Positions 8,576 to 17,906 of a stretch of 64,000 nt of DNA are shown piece by piece; the stretch's first letter is position 1; the number at the start of each line of letters is the position of its first letter. The DNA lies in contig NZ_JAFFZW010000006.1 of NCBI RefSeq assembly GCF_017826695.1, positions 309,964 to 373,963 on the forward strand, in the 5' to 3' direction. Below the pieces are notes generated by a model. That model saw only the letters and a list, made by a program, of their open reading frames with translations. It had not been told where the DNA came from and did no database searches. The stretch comes from Pseudomonas alliivorans. GTDB lineage: Bacteria > Pseudomonadota > Gammaproteobacteria > Pseudomonadales > Pseudomonadaceae. The translations under genes and the position numbers were made by a program.

Positions 8576-11500
8576 TCAGTGCAGGCGCATATCCAGCGTC
8601 ATCGGCAGTTCGTCGTTAATGTTGAGCGACGGAACCTCCAATTTGCCCGGTGTATGGCCAATGCGGAAGAAACGCGACATGCGGCGGCTTTCCGCTTCGT
8701 TGGCATTGACCGGCAGGGTTTCGTAGTTGCGCCCACCCGGATGGGCGACATGATACTCGCAGCCGCCCAGCGAGCGGTGCATCCAGGTGTCGAGCAGGTC
8801 GAATACAAGCGGTGCATGCACACCGATGGTCGGTTGCAGGCAGTTGGCTGGCTGCCAGGCGCGATAACGCACGCCCGCGACAAACTCGCCCGCCTGCCCG
8901 GTCGGCTGCAGCGGCACGGGAATGCCATTGCAGGTCAGCAGGTAGCGTTGCGGCGGCAGGCCGGTGAGATGCACTTGCAGGCGTTCCAGTGACGAATCCA
9001 CATAACGCACCGCACCGCCACCCGAACCTTCCTCACCCAGCACGTGCCAGGGTTCCAGCGCCTGACGCAACTCGAGCTGAATGCCGTTGACGGCGTAGTC
9101 ACCGACTTTCGGGAACCGGAATTCCAGATGCGCGGCGAACCAGTCGGCGCGCACCGGGTAACCGGCGCTATTGAGGTCAGCCACGACGTCAGCGAAATCC
9201 TGCTCGATGAAGTGCGGCAGCATGAAGCGGTCATGTAATTGCGTACCCCAGCGGGCCAGCTTGGCGGGCGCATAAGGTTCACGCCAGAAGCGCGCCACGA
9301 GCGCGCGCAGCAGCAACTGCTGGGCCAGGCTCATGCGCGCATGCGGCGGCATCTCGAAGGCGCGCAGCTCCAGCAGACCCAGACGCCCGGTTGCACCGTC
9401 AGGCGAGTACAGCTTGTCGATACAGAACTCGGCGCGGTGTGTATTGCCGGTCACGTCGATCAGCAGGTTGCGCAGCAGCCGGTCCACGACCCACGGCGCC
9501 ACTTCTTCACCGGGCTCGGGCATTTGCGAGAAGGCGATTTCCATCTCGTACAACGAGTCGTTGCGCGCTTCGTCGATGCGCGGCGCCTGCGAGGTCGGGC
9601 CGATGAACAGACCGGAAAACAGGTAAGACAGCGACGGATGATTGTGCCAATAGCTGATCAAGCTGCGCAGCAGGTCAGGACGGCGCAGAAACGGCGAGTC
9701 GGCAGGTGTTGCGCCACCCATGACGAAGTGGTTGCCGCCGCCGGTACCGGTGTGTCGACCGTCGATCATGAACTTCTCGGTGGTCAGGCGCGTCAGGCGC
9801 GCCTGCTCGTAGAGAAACTCGGTGCGCTCAACAAGCTGATCCCAACTGGCGGACGGCTGCACGTTCACCTCGATGACGCCCGGATCAGGCGTGATGCGAA
9901 AGTTGCACAGACGCGGGTCGCTCGGTGGCTCGTAGCCTTCCAGTAACACCGGACACTTCAATTCTTCAGCCGTCGCTTCGATCACCGCGACCAGCTCGAG
10001 GTATTCCTCAAGCTTCTGCAAAGGCGGCATGAACAGGTACAGGCGCCCTTCACGCGCCTCGGCACACAAAGCCGTGCGGGTCAGCCAGTCGGCAGACTCG
10101 TCAAGCTTGGGCGCACGCTCGGCATCGGTGTCGGAGGACCTGAGCTGCGCGATCAGCGACTCGCTGTCTTCCAGTTCCGGAAAGGCCTGGTTGTGGTCGG
10201 TCGGATGAATGAACGGGTATTCGGCCGCCTTGACCCACGGCTGCGAAGCCAACGGCAGACGATAGCCCAGCGCCGAGTCGCCCGGTACCAGACGGCAATG
10301 ATCATCACGCAGGTACCAGCGCCCGCTCTGCCAACTGCCGCCATCAGCCGTGCGCGCCAGCGGCAGCACCTGACCGATGACCTTATCCAGACCCTGAGCG
10401 AACACCTTACGCAGGCGGGCACGCTCCATCTCGTCGCCGAGCCTTGAGTCCTCGGCAGTGACGTTCACCGGCAGAGCACCTTCGCGCCACAGGTAGTAGT
10501 AATTGTCTTCATAGGCTGGGAACACGAAGCGGGTCGGCAATTTCAGGCGTTCGGCCACGCTGGCCAGAAAACGCCCGGCCAATTCGCCGGTGACGCCATA
10601 GTCTTCAGTCTCGCTGGCGATCAACGCGTCGTTGTGCCACACCGGCTGACCGTCCTTGCGCCAGAAGCAATTCAGCGACCAGCGCGGCAACTGCTCGCCC
10701 GGATACCATTTGCCCTGTCCGAAATGCACGATGCCCAGCGGCGCGTAGTGGGCGCGCATGCGCTGAAACAGCTCGGCTGACAGCTCACGCTTTTTCGGGC
10801 CAAGCGCGGCAGTGTTCCATTCCGCGCCGTCACGATCATCAATGGAAACGAAAGTTGGCTCGCCGCCCATGGTCAGGCGCACATCGTCGCGCTGCAGGTC
10901 AGCGTCGATCTGATGACCGAGGGCCTGAATGTCCTGCCATTGCTCTTCCGTGTACGGCTTGGTGACGCGTGGCGCCTCCCAGATCCGTTCCACCGACATC
11001 TCATGGCTGAATTGCGTTTCGCAGGGTTCGACCAGCCCGCTGATCGGCGCGGCAGACGAAGGCTCCGGGCTGCACGCCAGCGGAATATGCCCTTCACCTG
11101 CGAACAGACCGGAGGTGGCGTCCAGACCAACCCAGCCTGCGCCCGGCAGATAAACCTCGCACCAGGCGTGCAGGTCAGTGAAGTCCACGTCGGTGCCGGA
11201 CGGACCGTCCAGTGCCGCAACATCGGCCTTGAGTTGAATCAGATAGCCCGACACAAAGCGCGCCGCCATGCCGAGGTGACGCAGCAACTGCACCAGCAAC
11301 CATGCCGAGTCGCGGCAGGAACCGGAGGCATTTTCCAGCGTGTACTCAGGGGTTTGTACGCCCGGTTCCATGCGGATCAGGTACGCGACGTCCTGACTCA
11401 GGCGTTGATTGAGCCCGACCAGAAAGTCGATGGCCGGTATCGGTTCGCGGCTGATGCTGTCCAGATACGCCTGAAATCTGGGCGTCAGCGGCAGCTTTTC

Positions 11501-11854
11501 CAGATAAGGCGCCAGCTCACGCTGCTCTTCGCTGGCGTACAGGAACGGGATGTTTTCGGCGTAGGGCTCGAGAAAGAAGTCGAACGGATTGAACACCGCC
11601 ATCTCGGCGACCAGATCGACCTCGACACGAAACTCGTCGGTTTTCTCGGGAAAGACCAGACGTGCCAGGTAGTTGCCCTGCGGATCCTGCTGCCAGTTGA
11701 TGAAGTGGTTTTCAGGCTGCACTTTCAGCGAGTAAGACAGCACACGCGTGCGGCTATGGGCCGCCGGGCGCAGGCGAACAATCTGCGGACCCAGTTCGAC
11801 GGCGCGTTCGTAGCGGTAATGCGTGACGTGGTGCAAGGCAATATGAATCGACAC
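8576..11854 (-). CDS. Transglutaminase / DUF2126 putative amidoligase fusion protein (operon gene 1)
   Basis: 1092 residues. Residues 1-290 are a transglutaminase module with triad Cys180 (SGSCRDSAW), His229 (DLHAWCEV) and Asp245 (WVGLDATSG). Residues about 300-1080 are DUF2126, described in Pfam as a putative amidoligase, with conserved stretches such as LTMGGEPTFVSIDDRDGAEW, HFGQGKWYPGEQLPRWSL, and GRHTGTGGGNHFVMGGATPA. A GTG start at 11854 is chosen: AGGAGG sits 7 bases upstream and the product begins (V/M)SIHIALHHVTHYRYER, the family start, whereas the ATG at 11896 has no such support. It is the first gene of the operon with the ATP-grasp/alpha-E and second transglutaminase genes. The biochemical function is unproven. 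Confidence 0.9.
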   Translation of the reverse strand: MSIHIALHHVTHYRYERAVELGPQIVRLRPAAHSRTRVLSYSLKVQPENHFINWQQDPQGNYLARLVFPEKTDEFRVEVDLVAEMAVFNPFDFFLEPYAENIPFLYASEEQRELAPYLEKLPLTPRFQAYLDSISREPIPAIDFLVGLNQRLSQDVAYLIRMEPGVQTPEYTLENASGSCRDSAWLLVQLLRHLGMAARFVSGYLIQLKADVAALDGPSGTDVDFTDLHAWCEVYLPGAGWVGLDATSGLFAGEGHIPLACSPEPSSAAPISGLVEPCETQFSHEMSVERIWEAPRVTKPYTEEQWQDIQALGHQIDADLQRDDVRLTMGGEPTFVSIDDRDGAEWNTAALGPKKRELSAELFQRMRAHYAPLGIVHFGQGKWYPGEQLPRWSLNCFWRKDGQPVWHNDALIASETEDYGVTGELAGRFLASVAERLKLPTRFVFPAYEDNYYYLWREGALPVNVTAEDSRLGDEMERARLRKVFAQGLDKVIGQVLPLARTADGGSWQSGRWYLRDDHCRLVPGDSALGYRLPLASQPWVKAAEYPFIHPTDHNQAFPELEDSESLIAQLRSSDTDAERAPKLDESADWLTRTALCAEAREGRLYLFMPPLQKLEEYLELVAVIEATAEELKCPVLLEGYEPPSDPRLCNFRITPDPGVIEVNVQPSASWDQLVERTEFLYEQARLTRLTTEKFMIDGRHTGTGGGNHFVMGGATPADSPFLRRPDLLRSLISYWHNHPSLSYLFSGLFIGPTSQAPRIDEARNDSLYEMEIAFSQMPEPGEEVAPWVVDRLLRNLLIDVTGNTHRAEFCIDKLYSPDGATGRLGLLELRAFEMPPHARMSLAQQLLLRALVARFWREPYAPAKLARWGTQLHDRFMLPHFIEQDFADVVADLNSAGYPVRADWFAAHLEFRFPKVGDYAVNGIQLELRQALEPWHVLGEEGSGGGAVRYVDSSLERLQVHLTGLPPQRYLLTCNGIPVPLQPTGQAGEFVAGVRYRAWQPANCLQPTIGVHAPLVFDLLDTWMHRSLGGCEYHVAHPGGRNYETLPVNANEAESRRMSRFFRIGHTPGKLEVPSLNINDELPMTLDMRLH

Positions 11855-12228
11855 GGCGTGCCTCCTGCGAGCCTGAACGGTAAATGATCCGCGCAAGACT
11901 TATGCCATCCGGCCGAAGTCCTGCGCCTGCGACGCTGGCACTCTGCGCCTGAACGGACAAGGCACCAAAATCGCGCCAGCCGACGTCGAGCGTGCAACGG
12001 TCGCACGATAATGTGGCAGACAGTGTGGCAGAGGGATGAGGCGGGAGGTGAAGTATCTGAGTGAAGCGAGGGAGGTGCTTGATCCGAGTGATCAGTGCCA
12101 GTGGGAGGTATGCATTCAGTCAGACACTTTCGTTTTGGCCCGGCTTTGCGCGTCTGTCGGAGTATCACGGCGTGGGAACGATCAGCCTGAGGTGATCGCT
12201 CCCGCGCTTCGCGTCCGCTTACAGTGAC
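11855..12228. other. Intergenic region upstream of the amidoligase operon
   Basis: 374 bases between the operon start and the end of ygiQ (both on the minus strand). The right part contains REP-derived sequence (about 12166-12222); the left part should hold the operon promoter, but no confident -35/-10 pair was found. The open frames here carry no recognisable protein. Confidence 0.5.
12166..12222. repeat. REP-derived palindrome downstream of ygiQ
   Basis: A REP end GCGTGGGAACGATCA and an inverted REP start TGATCGCTCCCGCGC face each other across 8 bases, forming an 11-base stem with one mismatch. The flanks match the same Pseudomonas repeat family as the REPIN at 4161. It sits just downstream of the ygiQ stop and could act as its 3' structure. 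Confidence 0.6.
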
Positions 12229-14544
12229 CTAGCGCGGCACCACAGGCTTGCGGGCTGGCTTGCCGCCTTTGCCCTTCCCGCCCTTGGCGGCTTCCATACG
12301 CTCCTTGGCAGCCTGTTTGTTGCGGGCCATGGCGGCAGCCTTGGCTTCTTCGCGCTTGTCCCACGGCTTGCTGCCGTCACTGCCGCGCGGCGGCAGGCCG
12401 GTGTGCTGGGTCTGAATCAGCGTGGTCTTGGCCGCCTTGGCAACCTTGTGGCTGCCGGCAGGTGTCGAGTTCTTGCGACGCGCACTCTGGTAGCTGTCGG
12501 TTGCAGGCTGGTGCAACGGAATGAGTTGATCCTTGCCCGAGCCGATCAGGTCGGAGCGCCCCATGCGTTCCAGTGCTTCACGCAGCATCGGCCAGCCTTT
12601 CGGGTCGTGGTAGCGCAGGAATGCCTTGTGCAGACGACGCTGCGCCTCGCTCTTGACGATGGTGACGGCGTCGCTCTTGTACGTGACCTTGCGCAGCGGG
12701 TTCTTGCCCGAGTGGTACATGGCCGTGGCCGTGGCCATTGGCGACGGGTAGAACGCCTGCACCTGATCGGCACGGAAGCCGTTGCCCTTGAGCCACAGCG
12801 CCAGATTCATCATGTCTTCATCGGTGGTGCCCGGGTGCGCCGCGATGAAGTAAGGAATCAGGTACTGCTCCTTGCCTGCTTCCTTGGTGTACTTCTCGAA
12901 CATGCGCTTGAACTTGTCGTAGCTGCCGATACCCGGTTTCATCATCTGATTGAGCGGACCTTCCTCGGTGTGTTCCGGGGCGATCTTCAGGTAACCACCG
13001 ACGTGGTGCGTCACCAGCTCCTTGACGTACTCCGGCGACTCGACAGCGAGGTCGTAACGCAGACCCGACGCGATCAGGATCTTCTTCACACCCGGCAAGG
13101 CGCGAGCGCTGCGATACAGCTGGATCAGCGACGAATGGTCGGTGTTCAGGTTCGGGCAAATGCCAGGGAACACGCAGGAAGGCTTGCGACACGCAGATTC
13201 GATTTCCGGGCTCTTGCAGGCGATGCGGTACATGTTCGCGGTCGGCCCGCCGAGGTCGGAAATGACGCCGGTGAAGCCAGGCACCTTGTCGCGGATCTCT
13301 TCGATTTCGCGAATGATCGACTCTTCAGAACGGTTCTGAATGATGCGACCTTCGTGCTCGGTAATGGAGCAGAAGGTGCAGCCGCCGAAGCAGCCACGCA
13401 TGATGTTCACCGAGAAACGGATCATGTCGTAGGCCGGAATCTTTTCCTTGCCGTACGCAGGGTGCGGAACACGTGCGTAAGGCATGCCGAACACGTAGTC
13501 CATCTCTTCAGTGGTCATCGGAATGGGCGGCGGGTTGAACCATACGTCCACATCGCCATGCTTCTGCACCAGCGCACGGGCGTTGCCCGGGTTGGTTTCC
13601 AGGTGCAGCACGCGGTTGGCGTGAGCATACAGAACGGCGTCATTACGCACCTTCTCCACCGACGGCAGACGGATGACGGTCTTGTCACGGGTCATGCGCG
13701 GGCTGGCGAGAATCTGCACAACCTTGGGTTCATTCGGGTCTTCAACCGGGCCTTTTTCTTGCTCGATTGCGCAGGCTTCGGTGTCTTGCGTGTTGACGTA
13801 CGGGTTGATGATCTTGTCGATCTTGCCCGGACGGTCGATGCGCGTCGAGTCGACTTCGTACCAGCCTTGCGGCGTGTCACGACGAATGAACGCGGTGCCG
13901 CGCACATCCGTGATGTCTTCAACCTTCTGACCATAGGACAGGCGCTGGGCGACTTCGACAATCGCACGCTCGGCGTTGCCGTACAGCAGGATGTCGGCGC
14001 AGGCGTCGATCAGGATCGAGTTGCGAACCTTGTCCTGCCAGTAGTCATAGTGCGCAATGCGGCGCAGCGAGGCCTCGATACCGCCAAGGACGATCGGCAC
14101 GTGCTTGTAGGCTTCCTTGCAGCGCTGGCTGTAAACCAGACTCGCACGGTCCGGACGCTTGCCCGCCATACCACCGGGGGTGTAAGCGTCATCGGAGCGG
14201 ATTTTCTTGTCGGCGGTGTAACGATTGATCATCGAGTCCATGTTGCCGGCAGCGACACCGAAGAACAGGTTCGGCTCGCCGAGCTTCATGAAGTCGTCTT
14301 TGGACTGCCAGTTGGGCTGGGCAATGATGCCCACACGAAAGCCTTGGGACTCGAGCAGACGGCCGATGATCGCCATGCCGAACGACGGGTGATCCACGTA
14401 AGCATCACCGGTCACGATGATGATGTCGCAGGAATCCCAGCCAAGCAGATCCATCTCTTCCCGACTCATGGGCAGGAAGGGTGCTGGTCCGAAACATTCG
14501 GCCCAGTACTTGGGATAGTCAAATAACGGCTTGGCTGCTTGCAT
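12229..14544 (-). CDS. ygiQ: YgiQ-family radical SAM protein
   Basis: 771-residue member of the YgiQ (UPF0313) radical SAM family; the reaction is unknown. The SAM-binding 4Fe-4S motif CxxxCxxC appears as GCFGGCTFCSITEHEGR near residue 383. The N-terminus carries the B12-binding-like/YgiQ-N region (GWDSCDIIIVTGDAYVDHPS; GMAIIGRLLESQGFRVG). The C-terminus (last about 100 residues) is Lys/Arg/Ala-rich and probably disordered. It is a stand-alone minus-strand gene with its own 183-base upstream region. Length and motifs agree with the family. Confidence 0.93.
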   Translation of the reverse strand: MQAAKPLFDYPKYWAECFGPAPFLPMSREEMDLLGWDSCDIIIVTGDAYVDHPSFGMAIIGRLLESQGFRVGIIAQPNWQSKDDFMKLGEPNLFFGVAAGNMDSMINRYTADKKIRSDDAYTPGGMAGKRPDRASLVYSQRCKEAYKHVPIVLGGIEASLRRIAHYDYWQDKVRNSILIDACADILLYGNAERAIVEVAQRLSYGQKVEDITDVRGTAFIRRDTPQGWYEVDSTRIDRPGKIDKIINPYVNTQDTEACAIEQEKGPVEDPNEPKVVQILASPRMTRDKTVIRLPSVEKVRNDAVLYAHANRVLHLETNPGNARALVQKHGDVDVWFNPPPIPMTTEEMDYVFGMPYARVPHPAYGKEKIPAYDMIRFSVNIMRGCFGGCTFCSITEHEGRIIQNRSEESIIREIEEIRDKVPGFTGVISDLGGPTANMYRIACKSPEIESACRKPSCVFPGICPNLNTDHSSLIQLYRSARALPGVKKILIASGLRYDLAVESPEYVKELVTHHVGGYLKIAPEHTEEGPLNQMMKPGIGSYDKFKRMFEKYTKEAGKEQYLIPYFIAAHPGTTDEDMMNLALWLKGNGFRADQVQAFYPSPMATATAMYHSGKNPLRKVTYKSDAVTIVKSEAQRRLHKAFLRYHDPKGWPMLREALERMGRSDLIGSGKDQLIPLHQPATDSYQSARRKNSTPAGSHKVAKAAKTTLIQTQHTGLPPRGSDGSKPWDKREEAKAAAMARNKQAAKERMEAAKGGKGKGGKPARKPVVPR

Positions 14545-14679
14545 GTTCAGGACCTACGTTTGCACGTTGGAAAAATCGCGGGCGCGGAATATAGCACATT
14601 TTTTGATCAAGTCCGACTGCGGTGGTCGGAATTGAGTGGAGCGGTGCAACGCCATGATATTCGCGAATCGGGATGCGGC

Positions 14680-14716
14680 GCGTCTCGGGCGGCGTTATCA
14701 CGCAGAAGCACCGGAA
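14680..14716. repeat. Degenerate single REP between dnaB and ygiQ
   Basis: The segment GCGTTATCACGCAGAAGCACC followed by GGAACGATCGA matches a decayed copy of the REP arm whose intact form ends GTGGGAACGATCG. It lies a few bases downstream of the dnaB stop. Pairing is poor, so the hairpin is probably no longer stable. Confidence 0.4.
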
Positions 14717-14727
14717 CGATCGAACCA

Positions 14728-16122
14728 TCAATCGTCGTCGAAGTTGTAACTGCCCGGCGCAAGGTTTTCGAAGCGGGTGTATTTGCCGATGAACGCCAGA
14801 CGCGTGGTGCCGATGGGGCCGTTACGCTGCTTACCGATGATGATCTCGGCGATGCCCTTGTGCTCGGTCTCCGGGTGATACACCTCGTCCCGGTACACGA
14901 ACATGATGACGTCGGCGTCCTGCTCGATCGCTCCGGATTCCCGGAGGTCGGAGTTGATCGGGCGCTTGTTGGGGCGCTGTTCCAGGGACCGGTTGAGCTG
15001 CGACAGGGCAATGACCGGACAGTTGAATTCCTTGGCCAGCGCTTTCAACGAGCGGGAAATTTCGGAAATCTCGTTGGTACGGTTGTCACCGCTCGAACCC
15101 GGAATCTGCATCAACTGCAGGTAGTCGATCATGATCATGGCCACGTCGCCATGCTCACGCACCACTCGGCGGGTACGGGCGCGCATTTCCGACGGGCTGA
15201 TGCCGGCCGTGTCATCGATGAACAGTTTGCGGTCATTGAGCAGGTTGACGGCCGACGTCAGGCGCGGCCAGTCATCGTCATCCAGTTGACCGGCACGCAC
15301 CTTGGTCTGGTCGATACGGCCCAGCGACGACAGCATACGCATGATAAGCGATTCGCCTGGCATCTCGAGGGAGTAGACCAGTACGACCTTGTCACTGCGC
15401 AACACGGCGTTTTCGACGAGGTTCATCGCAAAGGTGGTCTTACCCATCGACGGACGACCGGCGACGATGATCAGGTCGGCCGGTTGCAAGCCGCTGGTCT
15501 TTTCATCCAGATCGGTATAACCGGTGGACAGGCCGGTAATCGCGTTATCACTGTTGAACAGCGTATCGATACGGTCGATGGCCTTGGTCAGCAGGTCATT
15601 GACGCTGACCGGACCGCCGGTCTTGGGCCGCGCTTCGGCAATCTGGAAGATCTGCCGTTCGGCCTCGTCAAGAATCTCTTCGGCGGTGCGGCCTTCGGGA
15701 TTGAATGCGCTATCGGCAATTTCGGTGCTGATGCCGATCAATTGCCGCAAGGTCGCCCGTGCACGAACGATTTGCGCATAAGCCTTGATGTTGGCAACCG
15801 ATGGCGTGTTCTTTGCCAGCTCACTGAGGTAGCCAAGGCCGCCGACCTGCGAGGTCTGCCCTTCCTTGTCCAGTTGCTCGGCCAGCGTCACCACGTCGAT
15901 CGGGCTGTTCTGGTCGGCCAGGCGCGCAATGGCCCGGAAGATCAGGCGGTGATCATGTCGATAGAAATCGCCATCCGAAACTTGATCGAGCACCCGCTCC
16001 CAGGCGTTGTTATCCAGCATCAGACCACCGAGCACAGCCTGTTCGGCCTCGATGGAATGTGGCGGCACCTTGAGGGCAGCGGTTTGCAGATCGTATTGCT
16101 CAGGGCTGGAGATTTCGTTCAT
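14728..16122 (-). CDS. dnaB: Replicative DNA helicase DnaB
   Basis: 464-residue hexameric 5'-3' helicase that opens the replication fork and recruits primase. The N-terminal domain (residues about 15-120) includes SIEAEQAVLGGLMLDN. The RecA-like motor has Walker A GRPSMGKTTFAMNL near residue 222, Walker B MIMIDYLQLM, and the C-terminal IAEIIIGKQRNGPIGT segment. The start at 16122 (MNEISSPEQYDLQTAAL) is chosen over the open frame from 16176, which would add an unlikely 18-residue extension. No intein interrupts it. It lies just downstream of the ribosomal protein operon but behind that operon's terminator. Confidence 0.97.
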   Translation of the reverse strand: MNEISSPEQYDLQTAALKVPPHSIEAEQAVLGGLMLDNNAWERVLDQVSDGDFYRHDHRLIFRAIARLADQNSPIDVVTLAEQLDKEGQTSQVGGLGYLSELAKNTPSVANIKAYAQIVRARATLRQLIGISTEIADSAFNPEGRTAEEILDEAERQIFQIAEARPKTGGPVSVNDLLTKAIDRIDTLFNSDNAITGLSTGYTDLDEKTSGLQPADLIIVAGRPSMGKTTFAMNLVENAVLRSDKVVLVYSLEMPGESLIMRMLSSLGRIDQTKVRAGQLDDDDWPRLTSAVNLLNDRKLFIDDTAGISPSEMRARTRRVVREHGDVAMIMIDYLQLMQIPGSSGDNRTNEISEISRSLKALAKEFNCPVIALSQLNRSLEQRPNKRPINSDLRESGAIEQDADVIMFVYRDEVYHPETEHKGIAEIIIGKQRNGPIGTTRLAFIGKYTRFENLAPGSYNFDDD

Positions 16123-16162
16123 GGCCACTTGAATTCGAGGTTTACAGAATAGGGATGCCACA

Positions 16163-16199
16163 AAGACAAAGGGCACGACCTGTGAACAGGATCGTGCCC
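16163..16199 (-). terminator. Rho-independent-type terminator after rplI
   Basis: On the minus strand a stem GGGCACGAtCCTG / CAGGtCGTGCCC is followed by the T-rich TTTGTCTTTG. A second hairpin (CTGACGGCA/TGCCGCCAG) at 16212-16230 lies between it and the rplI stop. It ends the rpsF-rpsR-DUF2232-rplI transcript 41 bases before dnaB. Confidence 0.7.
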
Positions 16200-16245
16200 G
16201 ATGTTAATCCTCTGACGGCAATGCCGCCAGACGATTACGTACTGC

Positions 16246-16692
16246 TTAAGCAGCCACTACGACAACGCGTACGGTCGCTTCTACGTCGCTGTGCAGGTGC
16301 ACGGCTACGTCGAATTCGCCAACGTTGCGGATAGTGCCGTTCGGCAGACGAACTTCGCTTTTTGCAACTTCAACGCCAGAGGCGGTCAGTGCATCAGCGA
16401 TGTCGTGGGTGCCGATCGAACCGAACAGCTTGCCTTCGTCGCCGGCGGTGGCAGTGATAGTCACTTCCAGCTCAGCCAGTTGGGCAGCGCGAGTTTCGGC
16501 AGATGCTTTCTTGTCTGCGGCCAGTTTTTCCAGCTCGGCACGACGCTCTTCAAACGCAGCCAGGTTGGCAGCGGTTGCAGCGGTGGCTTTGCCGTAAGGC
16601 AGCAGGTAGTTACGACCGTAACCGGCCTTAACATTTACTTTGTCGCCCAGGTTGCCCAGGTTGGCGACTTTTTCCAGAAGGATCAGTTGCAT
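16246..16692 (-). CDS. rplI: 50S ribosomal protein L9
   Basis: 148 residues. The N-terminal RNA-binding domain opens MQLILLEKVANLGNLGDKV and contains the L9 signature GYGRNYLLPYGKA (residues about 25-37). A long central helix rich in Ala/Glu/Lys follows, then the C-terminal domain (DIADAL...VRLPNGTIRNVGEFDV). It is the last gene of the rpsF-rpsR-DUF2232-rplI operon, 19 bases after the membrane protein gene. Confidence 0.98.
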   Translation of the reverse strand: MQLILLEKVANLGNLGDKVNVKAGYGRNYLLPYGKATAATAANLAAFEERRAELEKLAADKKASAETRAAQLAELEVTITATAGDEGKLFGSIGTHDIADALTASGVEVAKSEVRLPNGTIRNVGEFDVAVHLHSDVEATVRVVVVAA

Positions 16693-16711
16693 GTGGAAAT
16701 CCTCTTAACTT

Positions 16712-17608
16712 TTAACCTTCACCGTTCGCAGGACCATTGCCGGAATCTTTCGATACCCGGCGACCGCGAAAATCAATCAGGCTGTCGACAATGGCAATTA
16801 CCACGAGCAACGGATAGATCAGTTGCATGAATACCAGCAGCGTTATGTACATCCCCACCAGCCAGAACCTGGACAGGCGCTTTTCAGCGACCAGCCCGTG
16901 TATCAATGCCAGCCCTGCAAATACCAGCGGTACGCTGCAGAGCGGTGTAAGCATTGCCATCTGCGGACCAAAATTCGGCCCCACCAGCATGCACACCAAC
17001 AGCACCAACGACGGCATCAGCGGGAGTCTCACGGCGCGAAATTCACGCCCGAAACCACCAGGGTTGTACAACAACGCTTGCCAGTAGCGCCCAAGAATCA
17101 GGCTCAGCACACTGACGATTTGCAGCAAGGCCGCTATCAGGCCAATCAGGACGGGGGCAATCAGTGATCCCAGACGCGCGCGTTCTTCTACGTTCATTTG
17201 CTCGTAGAGCCCAGAGAGCATCGCCGGCAGGTGTTTCTGCAACTCCTGCGACATCGCTTCAATGGGTTCGCCAAAAACCGCACCCAGTACCACTGCGTAC
17301 ACCACACCCAACGCTACGCTGACCAGCAGCACGCGGACCCAGGACTCGCTGGCACGCAACACCATTGCCAAGCTCAGCGAACCAGCCAGCACCATGGCTA
17401 CACGTGGTTCGCCGAAATACCACCAGACCAAAGCCGGCAGCAGAGCCCAGGACAGGACACCAACGGCATCACTGAACCCGCGCCGCAGAAGCACAAGGCA
17501 ACCTGCGGCAGCACTCAACCAGAAAAACAGCGGCAATGCCGCACATCCAGCCACTACGAGAGTGGCCTGCATACGGCCGCGCATGATGAATTCAGCCAGG
17601 GCACGCAT
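16712..17608 (-). CDS. DUF2232-type multi-pass inner membrane protein of the rpsF operon
   Basis: 298 residues with about seven or eight hydrophobic segments (for example ATLVVAGCAALPLFFWLSA, LLVSVALGVVYAVVLGAVF and GLIAALLQIVSVLSLILG), so it is an integral inner-membrane protein. It occupies the place between rpsR and rplI where pseudomonads carry a DUF2232/COG4241-like protein. The function is unknown; membership in a ribosomal protein operon may only reflect co-transcription. The SD AAGGGATAG precedes the ATG. Confidence 0.85.
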   Translation of the reverse strand: MRALAEFIMRGRMQATLVVAGCAALPLFFWLSAAAGCLVLLRRGFSDAVGVLSWALLPALVWWYFGEPRVAMVLAGSLSLAMVLRASESWVRVLLVSVALGVVYAVVLGAVFGEPIEAMSQELQKHLPAMLSGLYEQMNVEERARLGSLIAPVLIGLIAALLQIVSVLSLILGRYWQALLYNPGGFGREFRAVRLPLMPSLVLLVCMLVGPNFGPQMAMLTPLCSVPLVFAGLALIHGLVAEKRLSRFWLVGMYITLLVFMQLIYPLLVVIAIVDSLIDFRGRRVSKDSGNGPANGEG

Positions 17609-17647
17609 GCTTTCTATCCCTTGTTACGTTTTGTCGACTACCTGGTC

Positions 17648-17878
17648 TCAGCGGCCGTGGCTGTCGGTGTAGGCCAGCAGGGCCAGGAAGCGGGCGCGCT
17701 TGATAGCGGTGGCCAGCTGACGCTGATAACGTGCTTTGGTACCAGTGATACGGCTTGGAACGATTTTGCCGGTCTCGGATACGTAGGCTTTCAGAGTGTT
17801 GAGATCTTTGTAATCGATCTCTTTGACGTCTTCAGCGGTGAAGCGGCAGAATTTACGACGACGGAAGAAACGTGCCAT
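17648..17878 (-). CDS. rpsR: 30S ribosomal protein S18
   Basis: 76 residues, highly conserved: [20 protein letters not shown] at the N-terminus and [19 protein letters not shown] centrally. It binds S6 and 16S rRNA in the platform of the 30S subunit. It sits 28 bases after rpsF, in the usual order. Confidence 0.98.
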
Positions 17879-17906
17879 GTAATTGGCTCCTCAAAAGGTC
17901 CGTGGA

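Noticed and set aside
12403..14526. 707-codon plus-strand open frame antisense to ygiQ
   Set aside because: It is a shadow of the ygiQ reading frame; the minus-strand protein has the radical SAM motif and family length, whereas this one has no domain.
14728..16122. Intein or split gene in dnaB
   Set aside because: The helicase reads continuously at 464 residues with intact Walker motifs and no insertion.
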